A stretch of DNA of 64,000 bases from Pedomonas mirosovicensis (GCF_022569295.1 NZ_JAKFIA010000002.1:841579-905578); one strand, 5' to 3'; shown: positions 18,311-28,046, counted from the first letter of the stretch. Made by a program: numbers and translations. The notes: generated by a model from the sequence alone, not told the origin.

Positions 18311-20209
18311 ATGGCAGGTGAGCAAATGTTCGAACTCGATAAATATGAGAAGAAGCGGCACGGCGCCCCTGCCCGGCCGGATGGTCCCTATACGCCGTTC
18401 GAGGGCGGCCGGAGGCGCGCCTTCCTGCTGTGGAGCGAGCATTGCATCGAGTGCGCGGCGCCCGATTGCTATGCCACGTGCGACCTCTACCAGGCTCGGC
18501 CCGACCAGCGCTGCCGGCGCTTCAAATATGGCATTTATAAAAACCGCGCCTTTGCCTCCGCCGCCGGCTATGGCGCGGAGATCACGTTCAAACGCTGGGG
18601 CAAGCTCGAAGCGCGCGGCAACGCCGCCCTGCTGCCCGAGCGGCGGACGCGTGCGCTCGAGCGCGCCGTGCAGCTGCTCGCCCCGGCAACCAACGGGCTG
18701 GGGCGGCTTGCGAGCCGGGCGACGAGGGATATCCGCTGGGCCTACATCACCTTCGCCCTGTTGGAACGGCTGAACGCCTTTTTGCACAAGCGCAACAGCT
18801 TGCGCCACATGCCGGACGCGTTTGTTATTGAAATCTATAACCCGACCAGTGCGACCGTCGCCCTACAATTGTCGATGATCGTCGACCGCTCGAAAATCGG
18901 GCGCACGCTGCGGCCGGACCAGCTGCCCGCGCCGGTATTGCGAAAATTGCAGGTCAAGCCAGGATATTTCCGCGAGGACCTGCCGCGCGAGGCATTCCGC
19001 GATCTGATCGCTTCGCGCCTGCCCTTCGGCATTGCGCTGACGCCGAGCGGCCCCTCCCCCAAGGACGACGACGGCGCGCGCCTTGTTTTCCTGACGCTCG
19101 ACTTTGTGCAGTACCAGGCAGCGGAGCCCAGCGCGACCGCTGCCATGGCAAAGCCCAGGGCGGCCGCGCCGGCGGTCAAGTGCGTGGTCTTTGATCTCGA
19201 CAATACCCTGTGGGATGGGGTGCTGCTGGAAGGCCCGGTGCGGCTGCGCGCCGACGTGCTGGAGGTGATGCGCCGGCTCGATGAGCGCGGCATTCTGATT
19301 TCGGTTGCCAGCAAGAACGCCCACGACGAGGCAATGACCCAGCTGCGCGAGTTCGGCATTGAGGATTATCTGCTGTTCCCGGCCATCGACTGGAGCCCGA
19401 AGTCGGAAGGCCTGCGCTCCATCGCCAGGAACCTCAACATCGGCATCGATGCGTTAATGTTTATCGACGACAGCCCCTTCGAGCGGGATGAAGTGGCCGG
19501 CGCCCTGCCGGAGGTGGAGGTTCTGCCCGACAGCGCCCTGGCAACGCTGCCGGACCACCCCCGCCTGCAAGGGGCGGTAACGGCTGAATCCCGCCTGCGC
19601 CGGACGCTGTACCGGCAGGCAATGGCGCGCCAGTCCGCCGCCGAGGCCTTTGGGCCGAACTACCTGGATTTCCTGCGCGCCTGCGCGATAACCGTTGAAA
19701 TCCGGCCCGACCGGCCCGAAGATCTGGAGCGCATCTGCGAACTGGCGCAGCGCACCAACCAGCTGAATTTTTCAGGCCGTAAATACAGCCGGGAGAAGAT
19801 GACCGCGATCCTCGCCGACCCGACGCGCGAGCGCTACGTCATTCGCTGCGCCGACCGCTATGGGGACTATGGCATCGTGGGCTTCTGCCTCGCCCGCATC
19901 ATAGAGGACGGCGTGCGGATCGAAGATCTGATGCTCTCCTGCCGGGTGCAGGGCAAGTTCATCGAGCAGGCGCTGCTGCATCACCTGACCCGCCGCCCCG
20001 GCTGGCAGGCGCGGCACCTGGAGATCAACTTCCGGCGTACCGACCGCAACGGCGCGGCGCAAGCCGTGCTCGCCAAGCTGGGGCTCTCGCCGGAGGGGGA
20101 CGGCCTGCTGCGCCGGGCAGTGACGCCGGAGGCCTTCGCGACCGACTTGCTTACATTGCACGGCGGCTACCCGAGCGACCTGCCGGATGACCGTCGGGCA
20201 GCGGTGTAG
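18311..20209 (+). CDS. FkbH-like HAD-IIIC protein with cysteine-rich N-terminal domain
   Basis: The C-terminal half (from about residue 285) is a HAD-IIIC/FkbH-type domain: motif I VVFDLDNTLWDG, then SVASKNAHDEA, and ALMFIDDSPFERDEV. It is followed by a GNAT-like region (QLNFSGRKYSREKM, LSCRVQGKFIEQALL) as usual in FkbH proteins. FkbH members make glyceryl-ACP or act in surface-glycan and polyketide pathways. The N-terminal 280 residues are different: Cys45, Cys48, Cys53, Cys57 and Cys68 form a tight cluster (HCIECAAPDCYATCDLY), suggesting a metal site, followed by beta-rich sequence of unknown role. The start could instead be the ATG at 18326, which has AGGTGAG just upstream. The gene converges with a glycosyltransferase, supporting a surface-polysaccharide role. 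Confidence 0.82.
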   Translation: MAGEQMFELDKYEKKRHGAPARPDGPYTPFEGGRRRAFLLWSEHCIECAAPDCYATCDLYQARPDQRCRRFKYGIYKNRAFASAAGYGAEITFKRWGKLEARGNAALLPERRTRALERAVQLLAPATNGLGRLASRATRDIRWAYITFALLERLNAFLHKRNSLRHMPDAFVIEIYNPTSATVALQLSMIVDRSKIGRTLRPDQLPAPVLRKLQVKPGYFREDLPREAFRDLIASRLPFGIALTPSGPSPKDDDGARLVFLTLDFVQYQAAEPSATAAMAKPRAAAPAVKCVVFDLDNTLWDGVLLEGPVRLRADVLEVMRRLDERGILISVASKNAHDEAMTQLREFGIEDYLLFPAIDWSPKSEGLRSIARNLNIGIDALMFIDDSPFERDEVAGALPEVEVLPDSALATLPDHPRLQGAVTAESRLRRTLYRQAMARQSAAEAFGPNYLDFLRACAITVEIRPDRPEDLERICELAQRTNQLNFSGRKYSREKMTAILADPTRERYVIRCADRYGDYGIVGFCLARIIEDGVRIEDLMLSCRVQGKFIEQALLHHLTRRPGWQARHLEINFRRTDRNGAAQAVLAKLGLSPEGDGLLRRAVTPEAFATDLLTLHGGYPSDLPDDRRAAV

Positions 20210-20234
20210 CCTGCGCTGAAAAGCCAGTATGCCC

Positions 20235-21514
20235 CTAGCCCGCCAATCGAACCGGGCCTGCGGGGTGCCCAACGACGGACGGCTGATCCGGCTGCCAGTG
20301 GCGGCCGACGCCAGCCGACCCCCGGCCATCCGGGCCAGCAGGGTGACGTAGGCATCCAGCATCCGCTCCGCATCGAACGCGCGGGCGCGGGCCCGCAGCA
20401 GCCCGGACTCGCGCGGCTGGGCCAACCGCCAGTCCATCGCGGCGGCAAGCGCATCCGCATCGTTGATCGGCACCAGCGGGCCGAAACGGCCGTGGGCCAG
20501 CACCTCGCGCGGGCCGGTGGGGCAGTCTGTCGCCACCACCGGGCAGCCGCAGGCCAGCGCCTCGAGGAGGGCGTTGCTCGCCCCTTCCCACGAGGACGCC
20601 AGCACGAACAGGGCAGCGCGGGCGAGATAACGGTGGGGGTTGGGGTCGAACCCGGCCAGCCGCACGTCGCTTGCGATGCCCAGCCGCTCCGCCTCCCGCA
20701 GCAATCCTGCCCGCGCCCGGTGGGAACCTTCGCCCAGAACGAGAAGGCGGCAGGGGCGCGTCTGGCGCAGGCGGGCGAACGCCTGCAGCAGCAGCGGGAA
20801 ATTCTTCTGCCGCGCCAGCCGCCCGATGCCGAGGATGACCGGCGGCGCATCGGGCGCAAACCAGGGATCATCCAGCAGCGCTGCCGCCCGCGCCTGCGTC
20901 CAGTCGCACGGCACGCCGTTGGGCACGACCGATACCTTATCCAGAGCAAGGGCGCGGCGCATCTGCCCGGCAAGATCACGCGAGACAGCGACCACATGGT
21001 CGGCCTGCCCAAACACCCGGCGCATGAGAGTGCGGGCCACAAGCGCCCGCAGCGCCTCGCCCACCGCCGCAAGCGGCCTGCCCTGCCGGTGGAACAGGTC
21101 ATTGCTGGCGCGCATGACGAGGCGGCAGGGATGGCCGGCCAACGCATTGGCGCGGGCAGCCAGCCAATGCACGTGGTTGCCGCTGGAGAGCAACACCTGC
21201 GGCCGGTGCCGCTTCAGCGCCTGGCCGAGCGCGCCGGCCGCCATGAAGATGGCCAGCGCCCTGTGACGACAGCGCCTGAGCAGGGGATTGGCCTCGGCCA
21301 GAGCCAGCACCTCGACGTTTGGGGGCACTTCCTGTTCAAGCGCGCCCTCGGCGCGGACCACCCACAGCTGGGCCTTCAGCCCGCGCGCGCTTGCGGCGGC
21401 GGCGATGCGAAGCGCATTGCGAACGACGCCGCTGCCGCGAAAATCATAGACGAGAATGGCAAGATCCGGCCCGGAGCAGACGCGCGCCGGCGTGATGACG
21501 GGGGAGAGCATCAT
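20235..21514 (-). CDS. GT4-type glycosyltransferase
   Basis: A GT-B glycosyltransferase of the group 1/GT4 kind. The N-terminal domain has LAILVYDFRGSGVVRNALRI and VLLSSGNHVHWLAARAN. The C-terminal domain has the nucleotide-sugar pattern VILGIGRLARQKNFPLLLQA and the EX7E region FVLASSWEGASNALLEALAC. Donor and acceptor cannot be assigned. The start ATG (21514-21512) overlaps the upstream gene's TGA, so they are coupled. The uninterrupted frame runs on to 19772, antisense through the HAD gene, which is unlikely to be real. Adding one C at the C5 run 20319-20323 gives a stop at 20235, 426 residues, and a clean convergent end 26 bases from the HAD gene, so I give that end as an inference. Confidence 0.82.
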
Positions 21515-22170
21515 AGGGGGAACCACTGGCGTTTGGGGGTGATTTTGACATAGCCGAGCCGCGCGCCAAGCCGCACGCCGACGCCGCTGTAAACCGGCAC
21601 GAGGGTGACCGACTTGAGGTGATCCACGCCGACATCGCCGCCGGCCCCGACATAGACCCCGGCCTGCGCCATGGGGCGGCGCCCGTAGATGTCCTCGAGG
21701 TCGCGCAGGTTGTAGACGAGGATGAACACCTTGGAGACGTTGGCTCCGACATCGACGCCGACGGAGGGGCCCTGCCAATAGATGCGCTGGAAGATGTGCC
21801 GTTCCTGCGTATCGGTAAATACCAGCGTGCCCGAGCCGTAGCGCAGCCCGCCAATGAAGCCGGCGCTCACCTCCTCACCCGCGATGTAGCCGGTGGGCAC
21901 GCCGAGATCAGCGGCGGCCTTCTCGATGGCCTCGGCAACGCCGTGGCTGACATCGCCGAAAAACTCATCCGCCGCGGCGATGATGCCGCGCCGCTTGTTT
22001 TGCGCCGCAATGGCCACAGCCGCGGCCTCCTGAGCGGCCGGCGTTTGCCCAACCGGGGGCGCCTCCTGCGCCTGCGCCGGCGCGGCAACGCACAGGTTGA
22101 AGGCGCACAGGACGGCCGCCAGCAGCAGGGCACGGCGGTTCGGTAGAAAGGCGAAGATTCTCAAGCTCAT
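21511..22170 (-). CDS. DUF1134 / EipA-like periplasmic envelope protein
   Basis: A signal peptide (through AAPAQAQ, about residue 35) leads a linker and a conserved domain with GYIAGEEVSAGFIGGLRYG, QRIYWQGPSVGVDVGANVSK, VFILVYNLRDLEDIYGR and a closing GVRLGARLGYVKITPKRQW. This is the DUF1134 signature; the characterised member, Brucella EipA, is a small beta-barrel protein needed for cell-envelope integrity. Length (219 residues) is normal and the frame intact. It is followed without a gap by a glycosyltransferase (ATGA overlap), suggesting joint work on an envelope polysaccharide. Confidence 0.88.
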   Translation of the reverse strand: MSLRIFAFLPNRRALLLAAVLCAFNLCVAAPAQAQEAPPVGQTPAAQEAAAVAIAAQNKRRGIIAAADEFFGDVSHGVAEAIEKAAADLGVPTGYIAGEEVSAGFIGGLRYGSGTLVFTDTQERHIFQRIYWQGPSVGVDVGANVSKVFILVYNLRDLEDIYGRRPMAQAGVYVGAGGDVGVDHLKSVTLVPVYSGVGVRLGARLGYVKITPKRQWFPL

Positions 22171-22220
22171 GGGGCCGATCTAGCGCCGGCTCATGACGGA
22201 ACCCTGACAAGCTGCGCCTT

Positions 22221-23554
22221 TTAACGATGGGCGCTGCGAAACCGCAGGATAACGCGGGTGCCGCCTTCGGGCCGGCCCACCAGCAGGACTGCACCGCCAT
22301 GCGCCTCCATGGTGCGGCGGACGATGAACAGCCCCAGCCCCGCGCCAGGCCCGCGCGCATCGCCGCGCTTATAGGGCTCGAACAGTTGCTCCCGCACGTC
22401 AGGGGCGATGCCCGGCCCGTTATCCGCCACTATCAGTTCCGGCCCCGGCCCGGCGATCACCTGCACCGTGCCGCCCGCAGGCGAGGCGCGCACCGCATTT
22501 TCCAGGATGTTGAGCAGCGCGGCGCCGATGGCGGTGGCATCGCCGATGACCGGCACCGGCCCCTCGCCTTCCAGAACCAGGGTTATCTCGCGCCCCATGG
22601 CGATAGGGGCGTAGCGCCCCACCACTTCGGCGGCGATGTCGGCAAGGTCCGCCCGCTCCGTGCCGTCGAGCCGCAGCGCCCCGGCCCGGGCGGAGGCGAG
22701 CAGCTGATCGATGCGGCGGGAGAGCGCCGCCACGTCGCCGCGAAGCCGCCCGGCCACCGGGCCTTCCAGCCGCTCCAGCTCCAGCGTCATGATGGCGAGC
22801 GGCGTTCGCAATTCATGCGCCACCTCGCCCGCGAAGGCCTGCTGCTCGGCCAGCTGAGTCTCCAGCGCCGCGATGCCCCGGTTGACGGCCCTGACCAGAC
22901 TGAGCGCCTCAAGGGGCAGACCGGCTTCCGACAGGCGCCGCCCGCGCTGCTGGGGATCAAGCGCGCGCGCCTCGCGCGCCGCCCGCTTGAGCCCGGCGAG
23001 GCTCCCCGGATGGCGAGCACGCCGACGAGATACATCAGCACGATGACGGGAAGCGTGGGGAACAGGGCCGTCTCCAGCACCTCCGCCACCAGGATGTTGA
23101 GCGGGTAGACGCCGGGGCGGAAGTGGACTTCCGCCAGGATGATGAGCAGCGCGCCATCGCGCGTCCGCATTCGCCGCGCGCCCAGCCAGCGGTTGCCACC
23201 GGCATGCTCGTCCACCAGGAAGATTTCATGGATACGCCGCACCTGCCGCAACAGGTCAGGCTTCACCGTCAGGTCGCCATCAACGCGGGCCCCTGCCGGA
23301 TTGACAATGGCATAGCGCACAGCCGCGAAATCATAACGTTCGGGGTGAAAGTCATCGATGGTGCCGTCCGGCTGCAAGCGGGCGCCGAGAGCATCCAGCA
23401 CCCATTCAACCGCATCCTCCTCCAGTTCGCCGATTTCGTCGGGGGTCTGGTAGCTCCACACCGCCCAGACGGACTGGATGGCAACGGCGATCACCGCCGC
23501 CAGCGCCAGCTGACGGGCGACCCGCTGGGCCAGGGTGGAGATGCGGCGCGCCAT
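22221..23554 (-). CDS. Two-component sensor histidine kinase
   Basis: There is an N-terminal membrane helix (about residues 12-32), a periplasmic sensor stretch (roughly 33-165) and a second helix (LFPTLPVIVLMYLVGVLAI). The kinase core follows: the H-box is AHELRTPLAIM, the N-box ILENAVRASP, and the G-boxes VADNGPGIAP and GPGAGLGLFIV. The frame shifts at the C4 run 23004-23007; one added C restores IRGSLAGLKRAAREARAL and a 444-residue protein. It lies two bases after its partner response regulator. The sensed signal is unknown; the periplasmic part has no recognised fold. Confidence 0.87.
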
Positions 23555-23556
23555 TC

Positions 23557-24225
23557 TCAGGCTTCCAGAAAATAGCCGACGCCCCGCACCGCATGAATGC
23601 GCGCGCCGGACCCCGCCTGCTGCAACTGGCGACGCAGGCGCGAGACCACGGCATCGATGGCGTTGGGGGTGACATCCTGCTCGGCATCGTAAAGGGCATC
23701 GTCGATGGCCGCGCGCGGCACGGTGCGCCCGGCCCGGCGCAGCAGCAATTCGAGCAGGGTCAGCTCCCGCCGGGCGAGCGCGACCGGTTTTCCGGCAACC
23801 TCCGCGCTGCGGGAGGCGGTGTCGAAGCGGATATCCCCCACCTCGATGATGGAGGCAAGGTAGGTCTCCGGCCGGCGCAGGAGCGCGCGCACGCGGGCCA
23901 CCAGCTCGGGCATGGCAAAGGGCTTCACCAGAAAATCATCCGCCCCCAAATTCAGGCCGCGCACCCGATCATCAAGCCCGTTGCGGGCCGAGACCACCAG
24001 CACGGGGATCGTCTGCCCGTCCCGCCGCAGGGCGCGGATGAAGGTCTCGCCGTCCTCGTCGGGCAGGCCGAGATCAAGCACCACAAGATCGTAGCCATAG
24101 CTGGCGAGCAGGTCACGGGCCGCTTCCGCCTGCCCCGCCCAGTCGACGGTGAACCCGGCATCCCGCAGCCCCCCGGCCATCAGGGCCGCCAAGCGGTCAT
24201 TGTCTTCCACCAGCAGCAGCCGCAT
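23557..24225 (-). CDS. OmpR/PhoB-family response regulator
   Basis: The receiver domain has the acidic pocket (VEDND, residues 6-10), phospho-acceptor Asp51 in LVVLDLGLPDEDGE, and the conserved lysine in DDFLVKPFAMPELVARV. The C-terminal winged helix ends with the usual VVSRLRRQLQQ and IHAVRGVGYFLE. It is 222 residues and intact. It is first in a two-gene operon with the histidine kinase (2-base gap), and AGAGGCG precedes its start. Targets are unknown; the nearest divergent gene is the alpha/beta hydrolase at 24307. Confidence 0.95.
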   Translation of the reverse strand: MRLLLVEDNDRLAALMAGGLRDAGFTVDWAGQAEAARDLLASYGYDLVVLDLGLPDEDGETFIRALRRDGQTIPVLVVSARNGLDDRVRGLNLGADDFLVKPFAMPELVARVRALLRRPETYLASIIEVGDIRFDTASRSAEVAGKPVALARRELTLLELLLRRAGRTVPRAAIDDALYDAEQDVTPNAIDAVVSRLRRQLQQAGSGARIHAVRGVGYFLEA

Positions 24226-24306
24226 GATGGCGCCTCTTTCTTCCTGGCCTCTCTTGCACCTGCTATGCGGTCAGCAGCCTGACTGCAAGCTGACGGAGAC
24301 CTTCCC

Positions 24307-25335
24307 ATGCCGCAACATCTTGCCGCCGCCCTGCTGCTCGCCCCTGCAATCGCCATTCTCGCCAGCGCTGCCCCCGCGGTTGCCGACACGCCCGCCTACG
24401 GCCCCAGGCTGGAGGGGTTCGACTACCCCTACCCGGTGGAGCGCTTCGCCTTCTCCTCCCAGGGGCAAAAGCTGGAAATGGCGTTCATGGATATCGCCCC
24501 CGCCGGGCAGGCCAACGGCCGCACGGTGGTGCTGCTGCACGGCAAGAACTTCTGCGGCGCGACGTGGGAGGCAACGATCAAAACGCTCACCACCTCGGGC
24601 TACCGGGTGATCGCGCCGGACCAGATCGGCTTCTGCAAGTCATCGAAGCCTGAGCGCTACCAGTTCAGCTTCAACCAGCTGGCCGCCAACACGCAGGCGC
24701 TGCTGAAGGCGCGGGGCGTGGGAAAGGCTGTGATCGTGGGCCACTCCATGGGCGGGATGCTGGCCGCCCGCTTCGCGCTGGCCTACCCCGAGACGACGGA
24801 GCAGCTGGTGCTGGTCAATCCCATCGGGCTGGAGGACTGGCAGGCCGAAGGCGTGCCCTACGCCACGGTGGACCAGAATTACGCAAACGAGCTGAAAACC
24901 AGCTTCGAGAGCATCAAGGCCTACCAGATGCGCTTCTACTACCACGGCAACTGGAAGCCGGAGTACGACCGGTGGGTCAATATGCTGGCGGGCATGTACC
25001 GCGGACCCGGCCAGCAGCAGGTGGCGTGGAGCCAGGCGCTGACCACCGACATGCTGTTCACCCAGCCGGTGGTGCATGAGTTCGGCCGCATCAAGGCCCC
25101 GACCTTGCTGCTGATCGGCGGGCTCGACCGCACCGCGCCGGGGGCCAGCCGTGCCCCGCAAGAGGTGGCCGAGCGGCTGGGCAACTATCCGGCGCTGGCG
25201 CGCCGCGCGGCAGAGACCATTCCCGACGCCACGCTGGTAGAGTTCCCGGACCTCGGCCACTCCCCGCAGGTGGAAGCGCCCGACCGGTTCCATGCGGCGC
25301 TGCTCAAAGGGCTGGCGGCCCTCACCCGCAGGTAA
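24307..25335 (+). CDS. Exported alpha/beta hydrolase
   Basis: A signal peptide (MPQHLAAALLLAPAIAILAS, cut near ADTP) precedes an alpha/beta-hydrolase fold: oxyanion HGKNF in VVLLHGKNFCGATWEATIK, nucleophile Ser147 in VGHSMGGMLAARFALAYP, an acid region LLLIGGLDRTAPGA and the catalytic histidine in FPDLGHSPQVEAPDRFH. All three catalytic elements are present. The substrate cannot be called; the family includes esterases, lactonases and haloalkane dehalogenase-like enzymes. It stands divergent from the response regulator and is followed by a terminator. Confidence 0.88.
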   Translation: MPQHLAAALLLAPAIAILASAAPAVADTPAYGPRLEGFDYPYPVERFAFSSQGQKLEMAFMDIAPAGQANGRTVVLLHGKNFCGATWEATIKTLTTSGYRVIAPDQIGFCKSSKPERYQFSFNQLAANTQALLKARGVGKAVIVGHSMGGMLAARFALAYPETTEQLVLVNPIGLEDWQAEGVPYATVDQNYANELKTSFESIKAYQMRFYYHGNWKPEYDRWVNMLAGMYRGPGQQQVAWSQALTTDMLFTQPVVHEFGRIKAPTLLLIGGLDRTAPGASRAPQEVAERLGNYPALARRAAETIPDATLVEFPDLGHSPQVEAPDRFHAALLKGLAALTRR

Positions 25336-25340
25336 GCAAA

Positions 25341-25368
25341 AAGGGCGCGGCCAGCTGACCGCGCCCTT
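25341..25368. terminator. Bidirectional terminator between convergent genes
   Basis: AAGGGCGCGG (25341-25350), an 8-base loop and CCGCGCCCTT (25359-25368) form a perfect 10-bp stem with A-rich sequence before it. It sits six bases after the hydrolase stop and 74 bases past the sugar permease stop on the other strand. Confidence 0.75.
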
Positions 25369-25441
25369 CCCTGAAGCCAAGGGAGTGGAGACCCGCCGTG
25401 CCTTCCCGCCCAAGAGGTGGGAAAGGTGGGCGGTTGTCGTG

Positions 25442-26758
25442 TTACGCCTTGTCCAGGCTATGCTCCTCAAGAGCATGGGTCGGCTTGGAACCCCAGAGCG
25501 CATAGAACAGCACGTAGAGTTCGCACACCGCCGGCAACAGGAACGAGGCCTGCAGGCCGAAGTGGTCGGCCAGCCAGCCCTGCGCGATGACCAGCGCGCC
25601 GCCCGCGATCGCCATGATGAGGAGGCCCGAGCCTTCCTCGGTGAGCGGGCCAAGGCCGCGAATGCCGAGGGTGAAGATGGTCGGGAACATGATGGAGTGG
25701 AACAGGCCGACGCTGATGAGCGACCACATGGCCAGCTTGCCCGAACCGAAGGCGGTGATGAGCATGACGATGAAGGCGCCGATGCTCGCCCAGGCCAGCA
25801 CGGTTTCCGGCTTGACGCTTCGCATGATGTAGCTGCCGAGGAACCGGCCCACCATCATGCCGCCCCACAGCAGGAAGAGGTAGTGGGAGGCTTCGGCATG
25901 GCTGAGATTGCCGATCTCAGGCGACGAGACGAAGTTGATGAACAGGTTGGAGACGCCGATTTCGGCAATCAGGTAGATGAAGATGGCCGGAATGCCGAAC
26001 ACCAGGTTGCGGTGCTTCCACAGCGAGAGCGACTGGCGCTCTTCAGCCGCTGCGCGGCGCGACGACGGCGCGAAATCCGGCAGCTTGAAGCGCGCGATGA
26101 TGATGGCGATGACGGCCAGCACCACGGCGATGAGGATGTAGGGCAGCTGCACCGACTGGGCATCGGCCAGACGCTCGGCGGCGGTGAGGGTCGCCTCGCC
26201 GCCCTCGGCCGAGCCGGAGGCGCTGCGGGCGAGGATGAGATACCCGCCGAACAGCGGGGCCAGCGTCGTCCCCATGGAGTTGAACGCCTGGACGAGGTTC
26301 AGGCGCGAGGATGCGGTCTCAGCCGGACCGACCACCGCCACATACGGGTTGGCCGCCACCTGCAGGATGGTGATGCCCGAGGCGATGATGAACAGCGCCG
26401 ACAGGAAGAACGGATAGGACGGAATCTGCGAGGCCGGCAGCATCAGCAGCGCGCCGACCGCCATGGTGAGGAGGCCAGCGACCATGGCCTTCTTGTAGCC
26501 GATGCGCTCGATGAGTTTGGCCGCCGGCAGCGAGGCGACGAAATAGGCGATAAACCACACCGATTCGATGAGGGTGGTCTGGGTGTAGCTCAGCTCGAAA
26601 ACCGAGCGCAGGTGAGGCAACAGCGTGTTGTTGAGGACTGTCGCGAAGCCCCACATGAAAAACAAACTTGCGAGCAAAATCAAAGCGGCGCGGTAGGTCG
26701 ACCCTCCGCTGGCGCCTTGCTCGCTATTAACTGTGGTCATTCCAGGAACCACTGGCAT
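25442..26758 (-). CDS. FHS-family (FucP/GluP type) sugar:H+ symporter
   Basis: A 438-residue major-facilitator protein with about twelve helices. Features of the fucose/glucose-galactose permease branch: FFMWGFATVLNNTLLPHLRS near the start, ITILQVAANPYVAVVGP, SSRLNLVQAFNSMGTTLAPL, and MFPTIFTLGIRGLGPLTEEG. Members carry monosaccharides across the inner membrane with protons. Given the locus, L-arabinose is the likely cargo. The start ATG at 26758 follows GGGGAGAAG seven bases upstream. It is divergent from galM, with one copy of the locus motif (26808-26822) between them, so both are probably controlled together. Confidence 0.88.
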   Translation of the reverse strand: MPVVPGMTTVNSEQGASGGSTYRAALILLASLFFMWGFATVLNNTLLPHLRSVFELSYTQTTLIESVWFIAYFVASLPAAKLIERIGYKKAMVAGLLTMAVGALLMLPASQIPSYPFFLSALFIIASGITILQVAANPYVAVVGPAETASSRLNLVQAFNSMGTTLAPLFGGYLILARSASGSAEGGEATLTAAERLADAQSVQLPYILIAVVLAVIAIIIARFKLPDFAPSSRRAAAEERQSLSLWKHRNLVFGIPAIFIYLIAEIGVSNLFINFVSSPEIGNLSHAEASHYLFLLWGGMMVGRFLGSYIMRSVKPETVLAWASIGAFIVMLITAFGSGKLAMWSLISVGLFHSIMFPTIFTLGIRGLGPLTEEGSGLLIMAIAGGALVIAQGWLADHFGLQASFLLPAVCELYVLFYALWGSKPTHALEEHSLDKA

Positions 26759-26807
26759 ATTCTACTTCTCCCCAATCCCTTGCGCTGTGCGGGGTTGCAT
26801 TTCTTTT

Positions 26808-26822
26808 AATTGTCTGAGTAAA
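26808..26822. promoter_or_regulatory. Locus operator motif between permease and galM
   Basis: AATTGTCTGAGTAAA, which on the other strand reads TTTACTCAGACAATT, close to the consensus ATTAACTCAGACAAT. It lies 50 bases from the permease start and 52 from galM, a typical shared operator position. Confidence 0.7.
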
Positions 26823-26874
26823 TGCTGTTGAAGCGCGAGTCAACGAACCGTGCACGGGGAGAAAGACAAGAATT

Positions 26875-28032
26875 ATGGCAAATCGCAATGCCCTCGCCGC
26901 TCCGATCATGCTTGGAGCCATGCTCATGACCTTTTCTGGACAGGCCATCGGCGCAGAAGCTGCGCGCGCACCCTTCGGCAAGATTTCAACGGGCGAGGCC
27001 ATCGAGGCCATCACGCTCAAGAACAAGAACGGCGTCTCCGCCAGCATCATCACCTATGGCGCGACCCTGCAGTCGCTGATCGCGCCGGGCCGCGACGGCA
27101 AGATGGCCGATATCGCGCTGGGTTTTAAGGATGCCGCCGCCTACGAGAAGAACGCTAGCTATTTCGGCGCCTCCGTCGGCCGCTATGCGAACCGCATCGG
27201 CAAGGGCAAGTTCACCATCGACGGCAAGTCCTACCAGCTGGCGCTGAACGACAATGGCGTTGCTGCCCTGCACGGCGGCCCCAAGGGCTTCGACAAGCGG
27301 GTGTGGAAGGTGCTGGACGTGAAGAGCGGCCCGGTTGCCAGCGTCACCTTCGGCTACACCAGCCCGGACGGCGAGGAAGGCTATCCCGGCACGCTGACCG
27401 TAACCGCCACCTATTCGCTCGATGAGAACAACCAGCTGACCATCGACTACCGCGCCAAGACGGATAAGCCGACCATCGTCAACCTCACCAATCACGCCCT
27501 GTTCAACATGGCGGGTGAAGGCTCGCCCGAAGGCGCGATGGGCAATGTGCTCACCATCCCGGCGGATTACATCACGCCGGTGGACGCGGAGCTGATTCCG
27601 ACCGGCGAACTGCGGCCGGTTGAAGGCACGCCGTTCGATTTCCGCAAGCCGCGCGTGGTCGGCAAGGACATCCGCGACGCCAGCGACCCCCAGATCGTGG
27701 TCGGCCGCGGCTATGACCACAACTTCGTGCTGAACGGCAAGTCGTCGGGCGATGAGATGCACCTGGCCGGGCGGCTGGAAGATCCGGCCTCGGGCCGCGT
27801 GCTGGAAGTGCTGACCAACCAGCCGGGCGTGCAGTTCTATGCCGGTAACTTCATCGACGGCACGATGATCGGCAAGAGCAACCACATCTACCGCCAGGGC
27901 GATGGCATCGCGCTTGAGCCGCAGGTGTTCCCAGACTCGCCGAACAAGCCGAACTTCCCCAACGCCCGCCTCAATCCGGGCCAGGAGTATCACCACAAGA
28001 TGGCCTTCCGCCTCACGACCTCGGCGCGCTAA
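26875..28032 (+). CDS. galM: Exported aldose 1-epimerase (mutarotase)
   Basis: It interconverts alpha and beta anomers of free sugars. A signal peptide (residues 1-27, ending SGQAIGAEA) places it in the periplasm. Family landmarks: SVGRYANRIGKGKF, the LHGGPKGFDKRVW region with an active-site His, NLTNHALFNMAGEG with the general-acid His, GYDHNFVL, and EPQVFPDSPNKPNF near the end; the catalytic glutamate lies in GIALEPQVFPDS. The length of 385 residues is normal for the periplasmic kind. It opens a run of co-directional genes (ABC transporter, GH51) and likely readies arabinose released outside for uptake or oxidation. Confidence 0.93.
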   Translation: MANRNALAAPIMLGAMLMTFSGQAIGAEAARAPFGKISTGEAIEAITLKNKNGVSASIITYGATLQSLIAPGRDGKMADIALGFKDAAAYEKNASYFGASVGRYANRIGKGKFTIDGKSYQLALNDNGVAALHGGPKGFDKRVWKVLDVKSGPVASVTFGYTSPDGEEGYPGTLTVTATYSLDENNQLTIDYRAKTDKPTIVNLTNHALFNMAGEGSPEGAMGNVLTIPADYITPVDAELIPTGELRPVEGTPFDFRKPRVVGKDIRDASDPQIVVGRGYDHNFVLNGKSSGDEMHLAGRLEDPASGRVLEVLTNQPGVQFYAGNFIDGTMIGKSNHIYRQGDGIALEPQVFPDSPNKPNFPNARLNPGQEYHHKMAFRLTTSAR

Positions 28033-28046
28033 GCGCCACCCCATAG

